From positions 62,001 through 126,000 of the forward strand of contig NZ_JAGIBI010000005.1 of assembly GCF_017744395.1 (NCBI RefSeq): a stretch of DNA of 64,000 nt. Reading direction: 5' to 3'. Position 1 is the stretch's first letter. The number at the start of each line of letters is the position of its first letter. A program made the translations under genes and the position numbers. The notes below the pieces were generated by a model that saw only the letters and a program-made list of their open reading frames with translations, ran no database searches and was not told where the DNA came from. Origin of the DNA: Herbaspirillum sp. (GTDB taxonomy: Bacteria; Pseudomonadota; Gammaproteobacteria; Burkholderiales; Burkholderiaceae_D). Of this stretch, positions 58,221 through 64,000 are shown piece by piece.

Positions 58221-60143
58221 ATGCTATTCCCCACACAATTTGACGTCATCGTCGTCGGCGGCGGGCACGCCGGCACGGAAGCCGCACTGGCCGCGGCACG
58301 CATGGGCCAGAAGACCCTGCTCCTGACGCACAACATCGAAACGCTGGGCCAGATGTCCTGCAACCCGTCCATCGGCGGTATCGGCAAGGGCCATTTGGTC
58401 AAGGAAGTCGATGCCATGGGTGGGGCGATGGCCATCGCCACCGACGAGGCCGGCATCCAGTTCCGCATCCTGAACTCCTCCAAGGGGCCGGCCGTGCGCG
58501 CTACCCGCGCCCAGGCCGACCGCATCCTGTACAAGCAGGCGATCCGTTCGCGCCTGGAAAACCAGCCCAACCTGTGGCTGTTCCAGCAGGCGGTGGACGA
58601 CCTGATGGTCGAGGGCGATCGCGTAATCGGTGCCGTGACCCAGGCCGGTATCCGTTTCCAGGGCAGGGCGGTGGTGCTGACCGCAGGTACTTTCCTGGAC
58701 GGGAAGATCCACGTCGGCCTCAATAACTACTCCGGCGGCCGCGCCGGCGACCCGCCGGCGGTGTCGCTGTCGGCCCGTTTGAAGGAACTGAAGCTGCCGC
58801 AAGGCCGCCTGAAGACCGGCACGCCGCCGCGCATCGACGGCCGCAGCATCAACCTGGCGATCCTGGAAGAACAGCCGGGCGACCTCGATCCGGTGCCGGT
58901 GTTCTCGGTCATGGGCAATGCGGAGATGCATCCGCGCCAGATGCCGTGCTGGATCACCCACACCAACAGCCGCACCCACGACATCATCCGCGGCGGCCTC
59001 GATCGCAGCCCGATGTACACCGGCGTGATCGAAGGCGTGGGCCCGCGCTATTGCCCGTCCATCGAAGACAAGATCCACCGCTTCGCCAGCAAGGATTCGC
59101 ACCAGATCTACCTGGAACCCGAGGGCCTGACCACCCACGAGTTCTACCCCAACGGCATCTCCACCAGCCTGCCGTTCGACGTGCAGCTGGAACTGGTGCG
59201 CTCGATGAGGGGCCTGGAAAACGCCCACATCCTGCGTCCCGGCTATGCCATCGAATACGATTACTACGACCCGCGCGGCCTGAAGTCCTCGCTGGAAACC
59301 CGCCAGATCGCCGGCCTGTTCTTCGCCGGCCAGATCAACGGCACCACCGGCTACGAAGAGGCCGCCGCCCAGGGCATGCTGGCCGGCATCAATGCCGCGC
59401 TGCAGACCCAGGGCCGCGAAGCCTGGACCCCGCGCCGCGACGAGGCCTACCTCGGCGTGCTGGTCGACGACCTGGTGACCCAGGGCGTGCAGGAGCCGTA
59501 CCGCATGTTCACCAGCCGCGCCGAGTACCGCCTGTCGCTGCGCGAAGACAACGCCGACCTGCGCCTGACCGAAATCGGCCGCGAACTCGGCTGCGTCGGC
59601 GACGCCCAGTGGGCCGCCTTCGACAAGAAGCGCGAAGCGGTCGCCCGCGAGATGGAACGCCTCAAGAGCACCTGGGTCAACCCGCGCATCCTCGCCGCCG
59701 CCGAAGCCGAACGCGTGCTGGGCAAGGCCATCGAGCGCGAGTACAACCTGCTCGACTTGCTGCGCCGCCCGAACGTGACCTACGACAGCCTGATGGGCCT
59801 GACCGGCACTGAAGGCCAGCCGCTGGCCGGCCCCGGCATCGAAGACGGCCCGGTGCGCGAGCAGGTCGAGATCCAGGTCAAGTACGCCGGCTACATCGCC
59901 CGCCAGGCCAGCGAGATTAGCCGCCAGGACCACAATGAAAACCTGAAGCTGCCGGCCGACCTCGACTACATGGAAGTCAAGGCGCTGTCGATCGAAGTGC
60001 GCCAGAAGCTGAACAAGCACAAGCCGGAAACCCTGGGTCAGGCCTCGCGCATTTCCGGCGTGACCCCGGCGGCGCTGTCGCTGCTGCTGGTGCATTTGAA
60101 GAAAGGCGGCCTGAAGTCGGCTGCCGCCAATGAAGCGGCATGA
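58221..60143 (+). CDS. mnmG: tRNA uridine-34 5-carboxymethylaminomethyl modification enzyme MnmG (GidA)
   Basis: 640 residues, FAD-binding. [19 protein letters not shown] at the N-terminus, [20 protein letters not shown], the second signature [20 protein letters not shown] and the C-terminal tRNA-binding helical region. Works with MnmE on wobble uridine. mnmE, yidC, rnpA and rpmH are absent from this window. rsmG follows with a 4-base overlap. Confidence 0.98.
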   Translation: MLFPTQFDVIVVGGGHAGTEAALAAARMGQKTLLLTHNIETLGQMSCNPSIGGIGKGHLVKEVDAMGGAMAIATDEAGIQFRILNSSKGPAVRATRAQADRILYKQAIRSRLENQPNLWLFQQAVDDLMVEGDRVIGAVTQAGIRFQGRAVVLTAGTFLDGKIHVGLNNYSGGRAGDPPAVSLSARLKELKLPQGRLKTGTPPRIDGRSINLAILEEQPGDLDPVPVFSVMGNAEMHPRQMPCWITHTNSRTHDIIRGGLDRSPMYTGVIEGVGPRYCPSIEDKIHRFASKDSHQIYLEPEGLTTHEFYPNGISTSLPFDVQLELVRSMRGLENAHILRPGYAIEYDYYDPRGLKSSLETRQIAGLFFAGQINGTTGYEEAAAQGMLAGINAALQTQGREAWTPRRDEAYLGVLVDDLVTQGVQEPYRMFTSRAEYRLSLREDNADLRLTEIGRELGCVGDAQWAAFDKKREAVAREMERLKSTWVNPRILAAAEAERVLGKAIEREYNLLDLLRRPNVTYDSLMGLTGTEGQPLAGPGIEDGPVREQVEIQVKYAGYIARQASEISRQDHNENLKLPADLDYMEVKALSIEVRQKLNKHKPETLGQASRISGVTPAALSLLLVHLKKGGLKSAAANEAA

Positions 60144-60796
60144 TGGCGGCACAAGATACCCTGCCCCAAACGTTGAAGGATGGCGCCGCCGCCCTCGGGC
60201 TGGCGCTCAGCGAGCGCCAGCTGTCGCGCCTGATGGCCTACCAGGCGCTGATGATCAAATGGAACAAGGTCTACAACCTGACCGCGTTGCGCGATCCGGC
60301 GCAGATGGTGACGCACCACTTGCTGGATTCGCTGGCGGCAGTTTCCGTGTTCGCCGGTGCGCGGCGCGTGCTGGATGTGGGCGCTGGCGGCGGCTTGCCC
60401 GGCATCGTGCTGGCGATCTGGGCGGCCGAGGCCGAGCCGCAGATGAGCATCACCCTGGTCGACACCGTGCAAAAGAAGACCGCCTTCCTGACCCAGGTAA
60501 AGGCGGAGTTGCAATTGGGCAACGTCACGGTGCTGCATGCGCGCGTCGAACAGTTGCCTGTTGAGCAACAATACGACGTCATTACTTCGCGCGCCTTCGC
60601 CGAGCTGAACGATTTCATCGACTGGTCGAACCACCTGCTGCAGGAAGGCGGCCAGTACATCGCCCTGAAGGGCGTCATGCCGCAGCAGGAGATCGACCGC
60701 CTGCCGCCGGGCTGGGCCGTGCGCAAGGTGCAGCCCTTGCATGTGCCCGGGCTGGACGCCGAGCGGCACCTGATCTTCATCGACCGCGCATCCTGA
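60140..60796 (+). CDS. rsmG: 16S rRNA (guanine-527-N7)-methyltransferase
   Basis: 218 residues, starts ATGA-overlapped with mnmG. AdoMet motif [16 protein letters not shown], preceded by HHLLDSLA, followed by [11 protein letters not shown] and [10 protein letters not shown]. Standard GidB/RsmG. Confidence 0.97.
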   Translation: MMAAQDTLPQTLKDGAAALGLALSERQLSRLMAYQALMIKWNKVYNLTALRDPAQMVTHHLLDSLAAVSVFAGARRVLDVGAGGGLPGIVLAIWAAEAEPQMSITLVDTVQKKTAFLTQVKAELQLGNVTVLHARVEQLPVEQQYDVITSRAFAELNDFIDWSNHLLQEGGQYIALKGVMPQQEIDRLPPGWAVRKVQPLHVPGLDAERHLIFIDRAS

Positions 60797-60824
60797 ACAA
60801 GCAGGCAAAAGGAAGGAGAGCAAC

Positions 60825-61457
60825 ATGCAGGCACTGTTCCACAGCATCGGCATCACGGACGTCTGGCAACTGGTCGCCGCCACCATGGTATTCCTGATGT
60901 TGCCGGGACCCGGCACCTTCTGCGTGCTGACTTGCTCGGCCAAGCACGGCCTGCGCGGCGGCTTCGCGGCCATCGCCGGGCTGATGCTGGGCGACATCGT
61001 GCTGATGTTCCTGGCGGCGATCGGCGTGGCGGCGCTGCTGCATGCCAATCCGCTGCTGTTCCGCGGCTTGCAGTACCTGGGCGCGGCCTACCTGGCCTAC
61101 CTCGGATTGCGGCTGCTGTTTGCAAGAGGCGAGGGCGGTGGTACAGTCGTACCCTTTTCCAACGCCGCGGATTTCCGGCGCGGCTTTCTGGTGACGCTGA
61201 TCAACCCGAAGGCCATCGTGTTTTACATGGCGTTCTTCCCGCTGTTCCTGGACCCCGCCACGCAACAGGGCGCGCTCACTTTCGTCACGATGGGCGCGGT
61301 GATCTGCTGCTGCACCGTCTTCTACGGCAGCCTGCTGGTCCTGGTCGGCAATATGGCGGCGCGGCGTCTGGCGCGCAACCGCACCATCGCCACTTTGGCT
61401 TCGCGCGCGGCAGGTATTTTCCTGATCGGTTTCGGCATCAAGTTGACTACTCAATAA
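60825..61457 (+). CDS. LysE-family exporter
   Basis: 210 residues, about six membrane segments; family start block LPGPGTFCVLTCSAKHGLRG and the NPKAIVFYMAFFPLFLDP motif. Exports amino acids or similar in known members. It interrupts the usual rsmG-parA junction: 28 bases after rsmG and 7 before parA, so likely in the same transcript. Confidence 0.92.
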   Translation: MQALFHSIGITDVWQLVAATMVFLMLPGPGTFCVLTCSAKHGLRGGFAAIAGLMLGDIVLMFLAAIGVAALLHANPLLFRGLQYLGAAYLAYLGLRLLFARGEGGGTVVPFSNAADFRRGFLVTLINPKAIVFYMAFFPLFLDPATQQGALTFVTMGAVICCCTVFYGSLLVLVGNMAARRLARNRTIATLASRAAGIFLIGFGIKLTTQ

Positions 61458-61464
61458 AAAAGAT

Positions 61465-62235
61465 ATGGCTAAAATTTTTTGCGTCGCCAACCAGAAGGGC
61501 GGCGTCGGTAAGACCACTACCGCAGTCAACCTGGCCGCCGGCCTGGCGCAGCACAACCAGCGCGTCTTGCTGGCCGACCTCGATCCGCAGGGCAACGCCA
61601 CCATGGGCGCCGGTATCAACAAGGCGACGCTGGAAGGCTCGATCTACGAAGTGCTGCTGGGCATGTCCGACATCCGCAGCGTGCGCAAGACCTCGGAAGC
61701 CGGCAAGTTCGACGTGCTGCCGGCCAACCGCGAACTGGCCGGCGCCGAAGTCGAGATGGTCGAGCTGGAGCAGCGTGAGGCGCGCCTGAAAAACGCCTTC
61801 GCCGCCGTGGCCGACGACTATGACTTCATCCTGATCGACTGCCCGCCGGCCTTGTCGATGCTGACGTTGAACGGCCTGTGCTCGGCGCATGGCGTGATCA
61901 TTCCGATGCAGTGCGAGTACTACGCGCTGGAAGGCTTGTCCGACCTGGTCAACACCATCAAGAAGGTGCACGCCAAGCTGAACCCGGAGCTGAAGGTGAT
62001 CGGCCTGTTGCGCGTGATGTTCGACCCGCGCATGACGCTGTCGCAGCAAGTCTCCGACCAGCTGGAGCAGCACTTCGGCGACAAGGTCTTCAAGACAGTC
62101 ATCCCGCGCAACGTGCGCCTGGCCGAAGCGCCGTCCTACGGCGTGCCGGGCGTGAATTTCGATCCCCAGTCCAAGGGTGCGCAAGCCTATATCGCGTTCG
62201 GCGCGGAAATGGTCGAGCGCATCAAGACCTTATAA
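61465..62235 (+). CDS. parA: chromosome partitioning ATPase ParA
   Basis: 256 residues, deviant Walker A KGGVGKTTT at 11-19, DLDPQGNATMGAG, Walker B DFILIDCPPALS. Soj/ParA of the chromosomal type without N-terminal DNA-binding extension. Sixteen bases before parB. Confidence 0.98.
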   Translation: MAKIFCVANQKGGVGKTTTAVNLAAGLAQHNQRVLLADLDPQGNATMGAGINKATLEGSIYEVLLGMSDIRSVRKTSEAGKFDVLPANRELAGAEVEMVELEQREARLKNAFAAVADDYDFILIDCPPALSMLTLNGLCSAHGVIIPMQCEYYALEGLSDLVNTIKKVHAKLNPELKVIGLLRVMFDPRMTLSQQVSDQLEQHFGDKVFKTVIPRNVRLAEAPSYGVPGVNFDPQSKGAQAYIAFGAEMVERIKTL

Positions 62236-62251
62236 GTAATCGGGTAATCCA

Positions 62252-63166
62252 ATGGCAACATCTCTGAAAAAATCCAAGGGCCTGGGACGCGGCCTCGACG
62301 CGCTCCTCGGCGGTTCCGTCGACATCACCGAAGAAGCCCAGGCGCAAGCCGCGCAGGCCGGCTTGCCCAGCGTGATGCCGGTGACCGAGCTGCAGGCCGG
62401 CAAATACCAGCCGCGCAGCCGCATGGACGAAGGCGCGCTCAACGAGCTGGCTTCCTCGATCAAGGAACAGGGCTTGCTGCAGCCCATCCTGATCCGCGCC
62501 ATCGGCAAGAAGGACGGCAAGGATATCTACGAGATCATCGCTGGCGAGCGCCGTTTCCGCGCCGCCAAGATCGCCGGCCTGACCGAGGTGCCGGTGCTGG
62601 TCAAGAACGTCGACGACCAGACCACGGCGGCGATGGCGCTGATCGAGAACATGCAGCGCGAAGACCTCAACCCGCTGGAAGAGGCGCAAGGCATCCATCG
62701 CCTGATCACCGATTTCTCGTTCACGCACGAGCAGGCCGCGGTGGCCGTGGGCCGCTCGCGCAGCGCGGTGTCGAACCTGCTGCGCCTGTTGAACCTGGCC
62801 AAGCCGGTGCAGACCATGCTGATGGCCGGCGACATCGACATGGGCCACGCCCGCGCGCTGCTGGTGGTCGATTCGGCCACGCAAATCCAGCTGGCCAACC
62901 AGATCGTCGCCAAGCGCATGTCGGTGCGCGACGCCGAAAAGCTGGTCACGCGCGCTTCCGCCGAACAGGCCGCCAAGCCGCGCGAAGGCAAGGAAAAATC
63001 GCGCGACATCGCGCGCCTGGAAGAAGAACTGTCCGACCTGCTGGCCACCCAGGTCAGTATCAAGACCGGCGCCAAGAACAAGGGACAACTGGTCATCAGC
63101 TTCAACGACCTCGATGCGCTGGATGGGGTGATTACCCGTTTGCGCGGGGAAGCGGTGGAGTCCTGA
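62252..63166 (+). CDS. parB: chromosome partitioning protein ParB
   Basis: 304 residues. Conserved GLGRGLDALLG start, ParB/Srx CTP-binding motifs (GELR-type AGERRFRAAKIAGL, ENMQREDLNPLEEAQG), HTH (QAAVAVGRSRSAVSNLLRLL) and a C-terminal dimer domain. Loads on the parS pair at 57.9-58.0 kb. Confidence 0.98.
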   Translation: MATSLKKSKGLGRGLDALLGGSVDITEEAQAQAAQAGLPSVMPVTELQAGKYQPRSRMDEGALNELASSIKEQGLLQPILIRAIGKKDGKDIYEIIAGERRFRAAKIAGLTEVPVLVKNVDDQTTAAMALIENMQREDLNPLEEAQGIHRLITDFSFTHEQAAVAVGRSRSAVSNLLRLLNLAKPVQTMLMAGDIDMGHARALLVVDSATQIQLANQIVAKRMSVRDAEKLVTRASAEQAAKPREGKEKSRDIARLEEELSDLLATQVSIKTGAKNKGQLVISFNDLDALDGVITRLRGEAVES

Positions 63167-63186
63167 TCGCTCAGGCGCCTTCCATG

Positions 63187-63222
63187 AAAAACGCCGTCCA
63201 GTGCAAACCGGACGGCGTTTTT
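63187..63222. terminator. bidirectional terminator between parB and opgG
   Basis: AAAAACGCCGTCC and GGACGGCGTTTTT, perfect 13-bp stem with a 10-base loop, T/A runs on both strands, between convergent genes. Confidence 0.93.
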
Positions 63223-63262
63223 GTTTGTTCCCTGAAAATTAATTATATAAACAATTTCACGC

Positions 63263-64000
63263 TCAGAACGTCCGCTGCACATCCGAGCGCGGCGGCAACT
63301 GGTAGCTCCAGGTCTCGGTCAGCACCTTCGATCCCGACACCAGCGCCGCGCGCAGCTCGGTGGCCTGCGCCACGTTCCTGATCTTCACCCGCAGCGTCAG
63401 CCGCCAGCCGTTGATGGCCGGGTTGGGTTGCAGCTGGGCATCGATCAGCTCGCCATTGTTGCCGATGCTGACCTGCGGCTTGACCGGCGCACCGGCCGGC
63501 AGCTTGGCCAGCGCCGGGCCGGTGAAATCGACCAGCAGGGCGGTGGTGCCGTCGAAGCTGCGAATCAGGTTGGCCTGGGTCAGTTCGCCGTCGGTGTGGA
63601 AGGTCTGCTTCACCCAGCCCACTTCATCCTTCAGGATCGCCGCTTCGTCCGTGGTCCAGTGGATGCGGTAATCGAAGGCCATCGGCACGCCCTTGGCCGG
63701 CAATTGCGCCGGCAGCCAGTAGGCCACGATGTTGTCGTTGGTCTCGTCGGCGGTGGGGATTTCCACCAGTTGCACCGAGCCTTTGCCCCAATCGCCCTTC
63801 GGCTCGATCCATGCGCTCGGGCGCAGGTCGTAGCGGTCCTTCAGGTCCTGGAAGTTGGAAAATTCGCGGCCGCGCTGCAGCAGGCCGAAGCCCCTGGGAT
63901 TGGTGACTTCGAACGAACTCACTTCCACGTTCTGCGGATCGTTGAGCGGACGCCACAGCCATTCGCCGGCGCCGGTGTGGATCGCCAGGCCGTTGGAGTC
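63263..64000 (-). CDS. periplasmic glucan biosynthesis protein OpgG/OpgD family (partial)
   Basis: The C-terminal ~245 residues; the frame is open to the right edge, so the start lies beyond the window. Sequence such as [51 protein letters not shown] and [14 protein letters not shown] is typical of MdoG/MdoD proteins of osmoregulated periplasmic glucan synthesis. OpgG and OpgD cannot be told apart from this part. Confidence 0.9.
   Translation of the reverse strand, partial: DSNGLAIHTGAGEWLWRPLNDPQNVEVSSFEVTNPRGFGLLQRGREFSNFQDLKDRYDLRPSAWIEPKGDWGKGSVQLVEIPTADETNDNIVAYWLPAQLPAKGVPMAFDYRIHWTTDEAAILKDEVGWVKQTFHTDGELTQANLIRSFDGTTALLVDFTGPALAKLPAGAPVKPQVSIGNNGELIDAQLQPNPAINGWRLTLRVKIRNVAQATELRAALVSGSKVLTETWSYQLPPRSDVQRTF

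Overview
The window looks like the replication-origin neighbourhood of a GC-rich betaproteobacterial chromosome, most probably Burkholderiales and perhaps an Oxalobacteraceae/Herbaspirillum-type organism. The signs are dnaA-dnaN-gyrB on one side, mnmG-rsmG-parA-parB with two perfect parS sites on the other, a DUF4148 protein, many LysR regulators and a large branched-chain amino acid type ABC system. Genus is an inference; no rRNA, tRNA or CRISPR array was seen.

Layout. 0-4.5 kb: end of a threonine dehydratase gene, a secreted alpha/beta hydrolase that appears frameshifted, and a Fur-box-preceded feoA-feoB operon that ends in a small Cys-rich membrane protein gene. 4.5-24.4 kb: ordinary accessory metabolism and transport. 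This holds two LysR/MFS divergent pairs, two chemoreceptors, MscS and FUSC membrane proteins, a LysR-controlled CoA-transferase, and an apparent purine/nucleobase uptake cluster (GntR, BMP-type binding protein, flavin reductase, deaminase). Upstream of that cluster lie a sigma-54 promoter, an IHF-like site and twin TGTATAC operators. 24.5-34.2 kb: a lower-GC block with a sirtuin, an XRE regulator, a ScoMcrA-like SRA-HNH nuclease, an Mrr-type nuclease and a translationally coupled type III restriction-modification operon. It ends at a perfect 22-bp palindrome just downstream of gyrB.

34.3-48 kb: gyrB, dnaN and dnaA on the minus strand, then a YafJ-like amidotransferase. Next come two small paralogous proteins whose 3' regions share an identical 38-nt block with an anti-Shine-Dalgarno-like CTCCTCCTCCC run and a terminator. 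A LysR and an AsmA protein follow. Then a small ferredoxin gene is flanked by two collinear copies of a ~240-bp module carrying DnaA boxes and an AT-rich tract. These modules sit where the main gene orientation switches from leftward (dnaA-dnaN-gyrB) to rightward (liv, mnmG, par), so I propose them as a duplicated oriC, 6 kb away from dnaA.

48-64 kb: a LysR next to methylmalonate-semialdehyde dehydrogenase and a GMC oxidoreductase, a complete livGF-K-HM type transporter with an internal terminator, a TSUP permease, the parS pair, mnmG-rsmG, a LysE exporter, parA-parB, and the end of a periplasmic glucan synthesis gene. A 92-bp dispersed repeat made of two facing hairpins occurs three times in full, with at least one half copy. 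By eye the islands and AT-rich origin modules contrast with an otherwise roughly 60-65% GC background; no composition was computed.
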